Shown here one piece after another: positions 37,213 to 46,909 of a stretch of 64,000 nt of DNA (its first letter is position 1; each line of letters starts with the position of its first letter). The stretch is from positions 363,728 through 427,727 of the forward strand of contig NZ_WKJD01000021.1 in assembly GCF_009674665.1 (NCBI RefSeq). The letters run 5' to 3'. The translations under genes and the position numbers were made by a program. Below the pieces are notes generated by a model. The model did no database searches, was not told the DNA's origin, and saw nothing but the letters and a program-made list of their open reading frames with translations. This DNA is from Agromyces kandeliae. GTDB taxonomy: Bacteria > Actinomycetota > Actinomycetes > Actinomycetales > Microbacteriaceae.

Positions 37213-38115
37213 TCACGCGGAACCCGCCTCGAGCCCGTCGGCCCAGGAGCCGTACGCGCGTTCGGTGTTGTCGGCGACCTGGGCGCACAGCTCGTCGAGG
37301 TCGGCACCGAGCGCGTCGGCCATGAACCGCATGGTGTGCGGCACGAGGTACGGCGCGTTCGGGCGGCCGCGCAGCGGCACCGGCGTGAGGTACGGCGCGT
37401 CCGTCTCGACGAGGATCCGGTCCCGCGGCACGACCCGGAGGGCGTCGCGCAGGTTCCCGGCGTTCTTGAACGTCACGTTGCCCGCGAACGAGCAGTACCA
37501 GCCGGCGTCGCCGGCGAGACGGGCGAGGTCCTCGCCGCCCGAGAAGCAGTGGAAGATCGTCGTGTCGGGGGCACCGGCCCGGCGGAGCGTCGCCACCACC
37601 TCGTCGTGCGCGTCGCGGTCGTGGATCTGCAGTGCGATCCCGTGGCGCTTGGCGATCTCGATGTGCGCCTCGAACGAACGGAACTGCGCGTCGCGCCCGT
37701 CGCCGCCGGTGCGGTAGAAGTCGAGCCCGGTCTCGCCGACGGCGCGCACGCGCGGCTCGGCCGCGAGCTCGTCGATGACGGCGATCGCCGCGTCCAGCTC
37801 GCCGCGGGCCTCGAGCTCGGGCGCCTCGTTCGGGTGCAGGGCGACCGCGGCCAGCAGGCGCGGCTCGCGCGACGCGATCTCCGCCGACCAGCGGCTCGTC
37901 GCGACATCCGTGCCGACCTGCACCGCACCGGCCACGCCGACGGATGCCGCACGCTCGAGGTGCTCGTGCGCCGTGAGCGGCAGCGCCCCGTCGGCGATCT
38001 CGAGGTGCGTGTGGTTGTCGTAGACGGCGACCGCGAGCGGCTCGGGCGGCGGCGGGTACTCGGCCGCGCGTCCGCCGTCGGACCGCGTTCGGAGGTGGTC
38101 GGCGCCAGCCGTCAC
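37213..38115 (-). CDS. tatD: TatD-family hydrolase (DNase)
   Basis: Metal-dependent TIM-barrel hydrolase, 300 residues. Metal ligands visible: NHTHLE (HxH) at about 32-37, [29 protein letters not shown] and the C-terminal [18 protein letters not shown]. TatD enzymes act as 3'-5' DNA exonucleases or D-aminoacyl-tRNA-type hydrolases. Start GTG 38115 overlaps the metG stop (GTGA). Second gene of metG>tatD>rsmA>ispE. Confidence 0.93.
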   Translation of the reverse strand: MTAGADHLRTRSDGGRAAEYPPPPEPLAVAVYDNHTHLEIADGALPLTAHEHLERAASVGVAGAVQVGTDVATSRWSAEIASREPRLLAAVALHPNEAPELEARGELDAAIAVIDELAAEPRVRAVGETGLDFYRTGGDGRDAQFRSFEAHIEIAKRHGIALQIHDRDAHDEVVATLRRAGAPDTTIFHCFSGGEDLARLAGDAGWYCSFAGNVTFKNAGNLRDALRVVPRDRILVETDAPYLTPVPLRGRPNAPYLVPHTMRFMADALGADLDELCAQVADNTERAYGSWADGLEAGSA

Positions 38116-39677
38116 TCGGTCGCCTCCACGCGCGGGAACAGCGGTTCGAGCGCCGAGGTCTGCGTGCCGACGCTCCACTCGTGGGCTCGGTCGATGCGCT
38201 GCTCCTGCACGGTGCCGGGCGCGCCGAGCGCGGCCCACAGCTTCGCGGTGGCCTTCGGCAGCACGGGCGAGAGCAGCACGGCGAGCGTGCCGACCCCGTG
38301 GTACGCGGTCTCGAGCACGGCCTCGAGGCGGGCGCGCTTCGCCTCGTCCTTCGCGAGGACCCACGGCTCCTGCTCGGTGATGTACCCGTTCAGGGCGTCG
38401 ACGAGCTTCCAGGTGGCGGCGATCGCCTCGTGGATCTGGAGGCCGTCGATCGCCCGCCACGCGGCATCCGTCGCCTCCGCCTCGATGCGCCGGATCGCCT
38501 CGTCGGCCTCGGTGCGGGCCGCCTCGGTGCCGGTGGGCACCGCGCCGCCGCAGTAGCGGCCGATCATCGCGATCACCCGCGAGGCCAGGTTGCCGAAGCC
38601 GTTCGCGAGCTCGGCCTGGTAGCGCGCGGCGAGGTCCTCCCACGAGAACGAGCCGTCCTGGCCGAACGAGATCGCGGAGAGGAAGTAGTAGCGGAACGCG
38701 TCGGAGCCGAACGTGTCGGTGATCTGCGACGGTGCGATGCCGGTGAGCTTCGACTTCGACATCTTCTCGCCGCCGACGAGCAGCCAGCCGTGGCCGAACA
38801 CCCCGGTCGGCACGTCGAGCCCGGCGGCCATGAGCATCGCGGGCCAGATGACGGCGTGGAAGCGGAGGATGTCCTTGCCGACGAGGTGCTGCGCCGGCCA
38901 GCGCCGCGCGAACCGGTCGTCGTCCTCGCCGTATCCGACGGCGGTGATGTAGTTGAGGAGCGCGTCGAACCAGACGTAGACGACGTGCGTCTCGTCCCAC
39001 GGGACCTTCACGCCCCAGTCGAACGTCGACCGCGAGATCGACAGGTCGTCGAGGCCGCGTCGCACGAAGCTCACGACCTCGTTGCGCGCCGACTCGGGCT
39101 GGACGAAGTCGGGCCGCTCCTCGTAGAGCGCGAGCAGCCTGTCGGCGAAGGCCGACATGCGGAAGAAGTAGTTCTTCTCGTGCAGCAGCTCCACGGGCTT
39201 GGAGTGGATGGCGCAGACCAGCTGCCCCTCGTACTCGCCCGTGCCGTCGACGAGCTCGGACTGCTGCTTGTACTCCTCGCAGCCCACGCAGTAGTAGCCC
39301 TCGTACTCGCCCGTGTAGATCCATCCCTCGTCGAAGAGGTGCTGGAGGAACTTCTGGACGTTGCGCTCGTGCCGCTCGTCGGTCGTGCGGATGAAGTCGT
39401 CGTTGGCGACGTCGACCGTGTCGAGCAGCGGCTTCCACGCGTCCGCGACGAGCTTGTCGGCCCACTCCTGCGGGCTCACGCCGTTCGCGGTCGCCGTGCG
39501 GAGGATCTTCTGCCCGTGCTCGTCGGTGCCGGTGAGCATCCACGCGTCGCGACCCGCCTGGCGGTTCCACCGCGCGAGCACGTCGGCGGCCACCTCCGTG
39601 TACGCGTGCCCGATGTGGGGCACGTCGTTGACGTAGAAGATGGGGGTCGTGATGTAGAACGAGGAGGCGTCGGCCAT
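38112..39677 (-). CDS. metG: Methionine--tRNA ligase
   Basis: 521-residue class I synthetase. HIGH motif in PHIGHAYTEV, zinc-knuckle cysteines YYCVGCEEY with a second half reading VCAIHSK, tRNA-editing-type WFDALLNYITAVGY, and KMSKS in GGEKMSKSKLTG. The anticodon-binding helices follow from about 370. No C-terminal tRNA-binding domain (EMAP type), so it is the short form. ATG 39677. It heads a four-gene minus-strand operon. Confidence 0.97.
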   Translation of the reverse strand: MADASSFYITTPIFYVNDVPHIGHAYTEVAADVLARWNRQAGRDAWMLTGTDEHGQKILRTATANGVSPQEWADKLVADAWKPLLDTVDVANDDFIRTTDERHERNVQKFLQHLFDEGWIYTGEYEGYYCVGCEEYKQQSELVDGTGEYEGQLVCAIHSKPVELLHEKNYFFRMSAFADRLLALYEERPDFVQPESARNEVVSFVRRGLDDLSISRSTFDWGVKVPWDETHVVYVWFDALLNYITAVGYGEDDDRFARRWPAQHLVGKDILRFHAVIWPAMLMAAGLDVPTGVFGHGWLLVGGEKMSKSKLTGIAPSQITDTFGSDAFRYYFLSAISFGQDGSFSWEDLAARYQAELANGFGNLASRVIAMIGRYCGGAVPTGTEAARTEADEAIRRIEAEATDAAWRAIDGLQIHEAIAATWKLVDALNGYITEQEPWVLAKDEAKRARLEAVLETAYHGVGTLAVLLSPVLPKATAKLWAALGAPGTVQEQRIDRAHEWSVGTQTSALEPLFPRVEATE

Positions 39678-39736
39678 GCCGACAATCCTACGGGCGCGCA
39701 CACGCCCGCTACGCCGGTGCGCGACGCCCGCCGGGC

Positions 39737-40834
39737 TCAGTCGCGCCGGCCCTTCGGTTCGACCACGGGGATCGATCCGGTCCGCAGGGTTCGGGCGCGA
39801 CCGTCGCCGAGCACGGGTGGCAGCACGCCCTCGACCGACATCCGCTCGTGGGGGGTCGGAACGCCGATGGTGAGGTCCTGCTCCTTGAGCCGCGACGGCT
39901 TCACCTTCTGGCCGGGGTAGTCGACGAGGTTCATGCCGATCACGATCTTCCCGGGGGCGTCGCGCCGGTCGAGTTCCCGATAGGCGTCGGCGATGTCGGC
40001 GAGGGGGAACACGTCGGCGATCGGCAGCCGGACCTGACGGTCGGCGATGAGCTGCGCGATGCGCCCGAGGGCGATCGTGTCGCCCGCGTACAGCTTGACG
40101 GCGTCGTCGTCCTCGACGGCGTCCCAGTCCGTCGTCGTGAACACGCGCGACGCCGGAACCCCGAGGTCGGCGGCCTCGGAGGCCTGCCCGCCGAGGAAGT
40201 CGAGGAACGCGGTGACCTGCCGGTCGGTGATGCTCCGGATCCGCACAGCGAGGTCGGGCCCGTATGCGACCGGCGTGATCCCGAACTGGCGGACGAAGTC
40301 GAACCGGGACTCGGAGGTCGTGCCGATCACCACGGCACCGCGAGTCCGCGCGAGCTGCGCAGCCAGGCAGCCGATCCCGCCGGCCACCGCGGTGATGACG
40401 ACGAGATCGTTCGGGCCGACGTTCAGGCCGTCGACGGCGGCGAGCGCGGTCGTGCCGGCGACGTAGAGCGACCCGGCGACCTCCCACGACACCGACGCCG
40501 GCTTCGGCAGCAGCTGCGACTCGGGCACGACCACGACGGTCGCCTGGGCTCCTCGTGCGACGAACCCCATCACCTCGTCGCCGCGCCGGAACCGCGTGAC
40601 GCCCTCCCCGGTCGCGTCGACCACGCCCGCCACGTCGCGGCCCTGACCGGAGGGGAACACCACCGGCCAGCGGTCCACGTGGTCCCCGCGGCGCACCGCC
40701 GTCTCGACCGGCGAGATCCCGCTCGCGTACACCTCCACGCGAACCTCTCCCGGGCCGGGTTCGGGGACCGGGACCTCGGTCACCTCGAGCACGTCGGGCC
40801 CACCGAACCTGCTGAATCGCACTGCCTGTGCCAT
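39737..40834 (-). CDS. MDR-family NADP-dependent alcohol dehydrogenase/quinone oxidoreductase
   Basis: 365 residues from ATG 40834 (GGGGGTGG upstream). GroES-like N-terminal domain (FSRFGGPDVLEVTEVPVPEP, VFPSGQGRDVAGVVDATG) and a Rossmann domain with VVITAVAGGIGCLAAQLAR. The cysteine/histidine zinc ligands of classical ADHs are absent, so it is the zinc-free quinone-oxidoreductase type. A C-terminal extension of about 50 residues (VKPSRLKEQDLTIGVPTPHE) is unusual for the family. Substrate unknown. Confidence 0.85.
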   Translation of the reverse strand: MAQAVRFSRFGGPDVLEVTEVPVPEPGPGEVRVEVYASGISPVETAVRRGDHVDRWPVVFPSGQGRDVAGVVDATGEGVTRFRRGDEVMGFVARGAQATVVVVPESQLLPKPASVSWEVAGSLYVAGTTALAAVDGLNVGPNDLVVITAVAGGIGCLAAQLARTRGAVVIGTTSESRFDFVRQFGITPVAYGPDLAVRIRSITDRQVTAFLDFLGGQASEAADLGVPASRVFTTTDWDAVEDDDAVKLYAGDTIALGRIAQLIADRQVRLPIADVFPLADIADAYRELDRRDAPGKIVIGMNLVDYPGQKVKPSRLKEQDLTIGVPTPHERMSVEGVLPPVLGDGRARTLRTGSIPVVEPKGRRD

Positions 40835-40940
40835 GATCGCCACCCCCGAAACGACGCTGTGCCTTCAGCGTGCGCGCGCATCATGTGAGCGGCATGGGAG
40901 CCACCTGTGACTTCCATACGTGCGCATGGACCGGTGGGGT

Positions 40941-41768
40941 TCAGCGAGCCGATCGGGCCTGGAGCGCGGCCTCGTACAGGTCGCGCTTGCCGAGGCCCGT
41001 CTCGCCGGCGACGAGCGCCGCGGCATCCTTCAGCCTGGTGCCGGATGCCGCGAGCGCGACGACCCGCGCGACCGCCTCGCCGGCGTCGGCGACCGGGGCC
41101 TCGGGCGCTCCGCCGACTACCACGCAGATCTCGCCGCGCACGCCGGCCTCGGCCCACTCCACGAGCTCCCCGAGCGGGCCTCGTCGCACCTCCTCGTGGA
41201 GCTTGGTGAGCTCACGGCACACCGCTGCGGGCCGATCGGCGCCGAAGGCCTCGGCGAGCGCGCCCAGGCTCGCCGCGAGGCGCGACGGTGCCTCGAAGAA
41301 CACCAGCGTGCGGCGGTCCCCCGCGAGTTCCGCGAGGCGACGCGAGCGATCGCCCGCCTTGCGCGGGAGGAACCCCTCGAACGCGAACCGGTCGGTCGGC
41401 AGGCCGGAGACGGCGAGCGCCGTCACGACGGCGCTCGGCCCGGGGATCGCGGTCACGTCGACGCCGGCGGCGACGGCCGCCTGCACGAGCGGGAAGCCCG
41501 GGTCCGACACGGTCGGCATGCCGGCGTCGCTCAGCACGAGCAGGTCGCCGTCGCGTGCGAGCTCGACGAGGTCGCCTGCCCGGGCTCGCTCGTTGTGCTC
41601 GTGCAGTGCGATGAGCCGGGGACGGTTGGCGATGCCCAGTGCGGAGAGGAGTCGCTGGGTCACGCGCGTGTCCTCCGACGCGACGACGTCGGCGTCCTCG
41701 AGCGCCTGCCGGAGCCGGGTCGACGCGTCGCCGAGGTTGCCGATGGGCGTCGCCGCGAGGATGATCAC
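40941..41768 (-). CDS. rsmI: 16S rRNA (cytidine(1402)-2'-O)-methyltransferase
   Basis: 275 residues, tetrapyrrole-methylase fold. Visible: LAATPIGNLGDASTRL, VASEDTRVTQRLLS, LSDAGMPTVSDPGFPLVQAA, and IPGPSAVVTALAVSGLPTDR. With RsmH it modifies C1402 in the P site. Start GTG 41768. Divergent from the mannosyltransferase gene with only 52 bases between, a conserved pairing in actinobacteria. Confidence 0.95.
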   Translation of the reverse strand: MIILAATPIGNLGDASTRLRQALEDADVVASEDTRVTQRLLSALGIANRPRLIALHEHNERARAGDLVELARDGDLLVLSDAGMPTVSDPGFPLVQAAVAAGVDVTAIPGPSAVVTALAVSGLPTDRFAFEGFLPRKAGDRSRRLAELAGDRRTLVFFEAPSRLAASLGALAEAFGADRPAAVCRELTKLHEEVRRGPLGELVEWAEAGVRGEICVVVGGAPEAPVADAGEAVARVVALAASGTRLKDAAALVAGETGLGKRDLYEAALQARSAR

Positions 41769-41820
41769 CGCTCCAGTCTGGCGCACGGGCGCCGCGGGAC
41801 GCGCGGTTACAGTGGAGCGC

Positions 41821-43584
41821 ATGGGTCTCCACGGGGTCGGCGCGGACGCGCGCGACGAACGCGAGGCGACCTCCACCGGACGCGACGGCGGGGCGCGTCC
41901 GCCCGCGCCGGAGCCGACGACCGGCCCGCTCGAGCGCGTCCCCGAGTCGGGGTCCCCCGAGGGGGTCGACACGCAGCGCGAGCCCGCGGCATCCGCCCGA
42001 TCGACCGCGCGCGAGACGGTGCCGGTGGGCACCCGCATCGACGCATGGTGGGCGAACCTGCTGCGCACGCCGGGCCGCCGAGCCCTCTGGACCTGGGGCG
42101 GCCCGATCGCCGTCACCCTCCTCGCCGCCGTGCTGCGGTTCTGGAACCTCGGGCATCCGCAGGCGATCGTGTTCGACGAGACCTACTACGTGAAGGACGC
42201 CTGGACGCTCCTCGCGAACGGCTACGAGTCGGCATGGCCCGAGGGGGCGAACGAGGACTTCGCGCGCGGCGACACCGACGTGTTCTCCGACGACCCGGCG
42301 TACGTCGTGCACCCGCCCCTCGGCAAGTGGATGATCGGGCTCGGCATGGCGCTCTTCGGCGCCGACAGCGCGTTCTGGTGGCGCGCGTCGACGGCGCTCG
42401 CCGGCACCGTCGCCGTGTTCGTCTTGACGATGGTCGGCCGACGCCTCTTCCGCTCCACGCTCGTCGCCGTGATCGCCGGGCTCCTGCTGGCGATCGACGG
42501 CAACGCGATCGTGATGAGCCGGGTCGCGCTGCTCGACAACTGGGTGATGCTGTTCGCCCTGTTCGGATTCTGGTTCGTGCTCCTCGACCGCACGGCGACC
42601 GAGTCCCGGCTGCGCGAGCGACTCGCCGCACTGCGCGACGGCGGGGGCGATCCGCACTGGGGGCCCGTGATCTGGGCGCGCCCGTGGGTGATCGCCGCGG
42701 GAATCGCGTTCGGCGCCGCCACCGCGGTGAAGTGGTCCGGCCTCTACTTCATCGCCGCCTTCGGCATCTACCTCGTCCTCGTCGACGCGATGGCCCGGCG
42801 GCGCGCCGGGCTCGGCTTCTGGGTCGAGGGCGCGCTGTTCAAGCAGGCGCCCGCGACCTTCCTCCTGCTCGTGCCAGTGGCCGGCGTCGTCTACCTCGCG
42901 TCGTGGACCGGATGGCTCGTGACCGACGGCGGTTACTACCGCGGCTGGGCCGACGAACCGGGGAACGCGGCGACCGGGTTCTGGTCGTGGGTGCCGCACT
43001 CGCTGCAGAGCCTGTGGCATTACCACCAGGCCGCGTACGGGTACCACGTCGGCGTGGCCTCCCCGCATCCGTGGCAGGCGAACCCGCTGACCTGGCCGAT
43101 CTCGCTGCGCCCGACGAACATGTACTTCGCCTCGACGATCGACGGGTCCGGTGGCTGCGGCCAAGGGGAGTGCTGGTCCTCGATCATGGGCATCCCGAAC
43201 CCGATCATCTGGTGGGCCGCGACGCTCGCCACCGGCTACCTCGTGTACCGCTTCGCCCGGTATCGCGAGTGGACGGCGGGAGCGATCCTCATCGGCGTCG
43301 CCGCCGGCTACCTGCCGTGGCTCATGTACCTCGGCCGGACGGTCTTCCAGTTCTACACGATCGCCTACGAGCCGTACCTGCTCCTCGCGCTCGCCGCGGT
43401 GCTGGGCATCGTGCTCGGCCGGCGCGACGACCCGAGGTGGAAGCGCCAGCAGGGCATCGCCACCGTCGCGGTGTTCCTGGGCGTCGCGGCGGCGGTCTCC
43501 CTCTTCTTCCTCCCGCTCTGGACGGCGATGCCCGTGACGCCCGACTTCCGGCAGCTGCACTTCTGGCTGCCGGGCTGGGGATGA
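41821..43584 (+). CDS. Dolichyl-phosphate-mannose--protein mannosyltransferase (PMT family)
   Basis: 587-residue polytopic membrane protein. A 70-residue polar N-terminus is followed by the first membrane helix and the catalytic Asp-Glu loop VFDETYYVKDAWTLL (about 115-129). It has around 11 hydrophobic segments and the PMT motifs HPPLGKWMIGLG and TWPISLRPTNMYF. It transfers mannose from polyprenyl-phosphate-mannose to exported proteins on the outer face. TACAGT (41808-41813) lies 7 bases before ATG 41821, so the transcript is probably leaderless. The stop overlaps the next start (ATGA). Confidence 0.93.
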   Translation: MGLHGVGADARDEREATSTGRDGGARPPAPEPTTGPLERVPESGSPEGVDTQREPAASARSTARETVPVGTRIDAWWANLLRTPGRRALWTWGGPIAVTLLAAVLRFWNLGHPQAIVFDETYYVKDAWTLLANGYESAWPEGANEDFARGDTDVFSDDPAYVVHPPLGKWMIGLGMALFGADSAFWWRASTALAGTVAVFVLTMVGRRLFRSTLVAVIAGLLLAIDGNAIVMSRVALLDNWVMLFALFGFWFVLLDRTATESRLRERLAALRDGGGDPHWGPVIWARPWVIAAGIAFGAATAVKWSGLYFIAAFGIYLVLVDAMARRRAGLGFWVEGALFKQAPATFLLLVPVAGVVYLASWTGWLVTDGGYYRGWADEPGNAATGFWSWVPHSLQSLWHYHQAAYGYHVGVASPHPWQANPLTWPISLRPTNMYFASTIDGSGGCGQGECWSSIMGIPNPIIWWAATLATGYLVYRFARYREWTAGAILIGVAAGYLPWLMYLGRTVFQFYTIAYEPYLLLALAAVLGIVLGRRDDPRWKRQQGIATVAVFLGVAAAVSLFFLPLWTAMPVTPDFRQLHFWLPGWG

Positions 43585-44615
43585 GCGCCCGGGTGCCCGG
43601 CAAGGCCGGCGGTGCGGGCCCGGCGTCGCGGCGGTGGCGCCCGCGGATGGCCGGCCTCGGCGTCGCAGCTGCCGCCGCCGCCTTCGCCTGGCTGGTCCAC
43701 CTCGCCGTCCCGGCCGTCCCGCTCCTGACGATCGCCGTCGCGGCGGGCATCGTGGCCGGCCAGGTGCCCGCCCTGCGCCCTGCGCTCGACGGGGCGCTGC
43801 GGCCGGGCCTCGCGTTCTCGGCGCGCACGCTGCTGCGTGCGGGCATCGTGCTGCTCGGCCTGAAGCTCAGCCTCGCCGACATCGCGGGGCTCGGCTGGAT
43901 CACCGTCCTCACCACCGTGGCGGTCGTCGTGCTCACCTTCGGCGGCACGCTGGCGCTCGGCCGCGCCATGCGGCTGCCCGGGCACGAGCCGCTGCTCATC
44001 GCGAGCGGCTTCGCGATCTGCGGGGCCTCGGCGATCGGCGCGATGGCGGCGACGGTGCGGGCCCGCGACGACGAGCAGGCCCGCCCGGTCGCGCTCGTCA
44101 CGCTGTGCGGCACGCTCGCGATCGCGGTGCTGCCGGCGCTGTGGCATCCGCTCGGACTGTCGGCCGGGCAGTTCGGCCACTGGGTCGGAGCCGGCGTGCA
44201 CGACGTGGGGCAGGTCGTCGCGACCGCGCAGATCGCCGGGGCGTCGGCGCTGGCCGTCGCGGTGGTCGTGAAGCTCACGCGCGTGCTGCTGCTCGCCCCG
44301 ATGGTCGCGATCGCCGCGGGTGCCGAGCGGCGACGGTCGACGGATGCCTCCGGCCCGCGCCCCGCGATCGTGCCGCTGTTCATCGCGGGCTTCCTCGTCG
44401 CGGTGCTCGTGCGGACGTTCCTGCCGGTGCCCGAGGCGGTGCTGACGGCCGCGGACCTCGTGCAGACGACCCTGCTCGCGATGGCGCTCTTCGCGCTCGG
44501 CGCGTCGATCCGCGTCGCCGCGCTGCTGCACACGGGTTGGCGCGCGCTCGTGACCGGCCTCGCGTCGTGGGTGCTCGTCGCCGCGCTCGCCTACGGTGCG
44601 GTGCTGCTCGGCTGA
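43581..44615 (+). CDS. YeiH-family putative sulfate exporter
   Basis: 344 residues, about ten hydrophobic segments, matching the YeiH/UPF0324 family: LLRAGIVLLGLKLSLADIAG, ASGFAICGASAIGAMAATV, HWVGAGVHDVGQVVATAQIA, VKLTRVLLLAPMVAI. Sulfate export is proposed for some relatives but not established generally. ATG 43581 overlaps the mannosyltransferase stop by four bases. Converges with the oxidoreductase operon, 16 bases apart. Confidence 0.88.
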   Translation: MSARVPGKAGGAGPASRRWRPRMAGLGVAAAAAAFAWLVHLAVPAVPLLTIAVAAGIVAGQVPALRPALDGALRPGLAFSARTLLRAGIVLLGLKLSLADIAGLGWITVLTTVAVVVLTFGGTLALGRAMRLPGHEPLLIASGFAICGASAIGAMAATVRARDDEQARPVALVTLCGTLAIAVLPALWHPLGLSAGQFGHWVGAGVHDVGQVVATAQIAGASALAVAVVVKLTRVLLLAPMVAIAAGAERRRSTDASGPRPAIVPLFIAGFLVAVLVRTFLPVPEAVLTAADLVQTTLLAMALFALGASIRVAALLHTGWRALVTGLASWVLVAALAYGAVLLG

Positions 44616-44631
44616 GCACCCGCGTCCGGCG

Positions 44632-45681
44632 TCACCCGGTCTCGCCCGCGGTGGCCGGATCGGGCGTCGCGGCGCTCGCCGCCCCGCCGGATCCGGCATC
44701 GCGCCACCCGTCGGGTCGGATGCGGATCGCGACCTTGCCTCGGACCGCGCCGGACGCCAGCCGAGCGACGGCCTCCGGCCCCCGGTCGAGCGGGAACACC
44801 TCGTCGACCACCGGTCGGAGCCGCCCTGCCTCGGCGAAGGCGCGGAGCTCGTCGAGGTCGTCGCCGCGGTGCTTCGCCGCCAGCGGCTTCAGGCGGCGCC
44901 TCGTGAACGGCGAGCGCAGCGTCGCGGCCGCCATCCGTGGCAGTGGGCCGAAGGTGCGCGAGCCCGTGCCGGCCGAGAGCACGAGCGTGCCGCGCGGCGC
45001 GAGGATCCGGGTGAGCGCCGTGAGCGATTGCGCCGCGACGAGGTCGATGATGACGTCGTAGACCGCCGCCTCCTGCGTCGGGTCGGCCGTGCGGTGGTCG
45101 ATCACGCGGCGCGCGCCGGCGTCGCGCACGTGGTCGGCCTTGGCGCCGCTCGCGACGCCCGTGACCTCCGCGCCGAGTGCCGTCGCGAGCTGGACGGCGT
45201 ACGTGCCGACGCCGCCGGAGGCGCCGATCACGAGGACGCGGTCCCCCGGTCCGACGCGACCGAGCCGGAGCGCCTGCAGCGCGGTCGTGGCCGACACCGG
45301 GATCACGGCGGCGTGCACGTCGTCGAGGTTCGCCGGCGCGTGCCGCACGTACGTGGCCGCGACCACCACGGTCTCGGCGAACCCGCCCTGGTCGGACTCG
45401 GCGAACACGCGGTCGCCCACGGCGAGCCCGTCGACGCCGTCGCCGACGGCCGCGACGACGCCGGCGATGTCCCGCCCGATGACCGGCCGCTTCGGGCGCT
45501 TCAGCCCGAAGGCGGCCCGGATCAGCCGCGGCTCGCCGCGCATGATCCACACGTCGCCGGCGTGCACCCCGGCCGCCGTCACCGCGACCGCGACCTCGCC
45601 GCGGCCGAGTGCGGGCTCCGGGACCTCGGCGACGGCGAGGACCTCGGGGCCTCCGTAGCCGTTCTGGACGATCGCGCGCAT
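44632..45681 (-). CDS. MDR-family NAD(P)-dependent oxidoreductase 1
   Basis: 349 residues. GroES-like domain (IVQNGYGGPEVLAVAEVPEP, PVIGRDIAGVVAAVGDGVDG, DRVFAESDQGGFAETVVV) and Rossmann motif VLVIGASGGVGTYAVQLA near 155. No zinc ligands: quinone oxidoreductase/zeta-crystallin type. Start ATG 45681 overlaps the upstream gene's stop by one base (TGATG). Fourth gene of the 46.9-kb operon. Its sister gene upstream is a clear paralogue (shared N-terminal and PLAxx regions). The C-terminal tail is Ala/Gly/Pro rich. Confidence 0.88.
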   Translation of the reverse strand: MRAIVQNGYGGPEVLAVAEVPEPALGRGEVAVAVTAAGVHAGDVWIMRGEPRLIRAAFGLKRPKRPVIGRDIAGVVAAVGDGVDGLAVGDRVFAESDQGGFAETVVVAATYVRHAPANLDDVHAAVIPVSATTALQALRLGRVGPGDRVLVIGASGGVGTYAVQLATALGAEVTGVASGAKADHVRDAGARRVIDHRTADPTQEAAVYDVIIDLVAAQSLTALTRILAPRGTLVLSAGTGSRTFGPLPRMAAATLRSPFTRRRLKPLAAKHRGDDLDELRAFAEAGRLRPVVDEVFPLDRGPEAVARLASGAVRGKVAIRIRPDGWRDAGSGGAASAATPDPATAGETG

Positions 45682-46679
45682 CAGGCCTCCTGGTACTCGG
45701 GCACGGGAGTGACGACGACCGTGCCGGCCTTGTGTCCGGTGTCGACGAGGCGGTGCGCGTCGGCGACCGCGTCCAGGGGGAGCACGCGCTCGATGACCGG
45801 CGTGAACGCTCCGGCCGCCGTGAGCGCGGCGAGCTGCTCGAGGTCGGGCCGCTTGGCCTCGGCCGAGCGGAGCCCGGTGAACATGACCACGGCGCGGCGG
45901 CGGCCGAGCCGCGACGTCACCTGCTGGGCCATGATCGCCCACGACGGCACCGTGGTGAGGTAGCGGCCGTCAGAGGCGAGCACGGCTCGCGCCCGGCGGA
46001 AGGTCGACTTGCCGACGGCGTCGAACACCACGTCGAAGGGCGCGCCCGGCGCGTCGCGCCGCATCGCGTCCTCGCGCACGTAGTCGATCACCCTCGCGGC
46101 GCCCAGGCCCGTCGCGAGTTCGGCGTGCGCCGGGCCGCACACCGCGGTGACCTCGGCGCCGAGGTGCACGGCGAGCTGCACCGCGGCGGCGCCGACCGCG
46201 CCGGAGGCGCCGTTGACGAGCACGCGACTGCCTCGCCGCACGTGACCGCCGTCGCGGAGGAACGGCAGCGCCGTCATCGCACCGTCGCAGATCGCGACGG
46301 CCGCGTCGACGGACACCCCGTCGGGCAGCGGGACGACGGCGCCGTCCTCCTGGACGACCACGGCTTCCGCGTGCGCGCCGCCGTCGGCTCCGGTCGCGCC
46401 GAACACGCGATCACCCACGGCGAAGCGCGTCACGCCCGCGCCGACGGCGTCGACGACTCCGGCGAAGTCCGACCCGAGCACGGGGTTGCGCGGGCGGCGC
46501 AGTCCGAATGCGAGCCGCGCGAACCAGGGCGAACCGGATCGGCCCGCGGCATCCGCAGCCCCGACCGACGCCGCGTGCACGCGCACGCGGATCTGCCCTG
46601 GACCGGGCTCCGGCCGCTCCCGCTCCTCGACCCCGACGACCTCGGGGGCACCGTACCGGTGATACGCGGCGATCCTCAT
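45681..46679 (-). CDS. MDR-family NAD(P)-dependent oxidoreductase 2
   Basis: 332 residues, paralogue of the following gene: RIAAYHRYGAPEVVGVEERE, NPVLGSDFAGVVDAVGAGVT, DRVFGATGADGGAHAEAVVV, and the NADPH loop VLVNGASGAVGAAAVQLAV. Zinc-independent. Start ATG 46679 overlaps the XRE gene's stop by four bases. Two adjacent paralogues with overlapping ends suggest a heteromer or sequential reactions on a reactive carbonyl or quinone. Confidence 0.88.
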   Translation of the reverse strand: MRIAAYHRYGAPEVVGVEERERPEPGPGQIRVRVHAASVGAADAAGRSGSPWFARLAFGLRRPRNPVLGSDFAGVVDAVGAGVTRFAVGDRVFGATGADGGAHAEAVVVQEDGAVVPLPDGVSVDAAVAICDGAMTALPFLRDGGHVRRGSRVLVNGASGAVGAAAVQLAVHLGAEVTAVCGPAHAELATGLGAARVIDYVREDAMRRDAPGAPFDVVFDAVGKSTFRRARAVLASDGRYLTTVPSWAIMAQQVTSRLGRRRAVVMFTGLRSAEAKRPDLEQLAALTAAGAFTPVIERVLPLDAVADAHRLVDTGHKAGTVVVTPVPEYQEA

Positions 46680-46909
46680 GACGCCGACACCTCCTCCTGG
46701 GGGTACTGGAAGACGTCGTCGAGCGGCACCCCGAACACTCGAGCGATCTGGAAGGCCATCTCGAGGGAGGGCGAGTAGCGGCCCTGCTCGATGGCGATGA
46801 CGGTCTGGCGGGTGACGCCGAGCCGCTCCGCGAGCTCGGCCTGCGTCATCTCGCCGTGGCGGAAGCGCAGCGAACGGATGTCGTTCGTCACCCGCGTGGG
46901 CTTCACCAT
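46676..46909 (-). CDS. XRE-family helix-turn-helix regulator (small)
   Basis: 77 residues, almost entirely an HTH_3 domain: RFRHGEMTQAELAERLGVTR, QTVIAIEQGRYSPSLEMAFQ, IARVFGVPLDDVFQY. Such short YgzD/YozG-like proteins usually sit next to a DUF2178-type membrane gene and repress the pair. Start ATG 46909 is inside the end of the membrane-protein gene (7-base overlap). It also overlaps oxidoreductase 2. The three repeated boxes upstream of the operon are its likely operator. Confidence 0.9.
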   Translation of the reverse strand: MVKPTRVTNDIRSLRFRHGEMTQAELAERLGVTRQTVIAIEQGRYSPSLEMAFQIARVFGVPLDDVFQYPQEEVSAS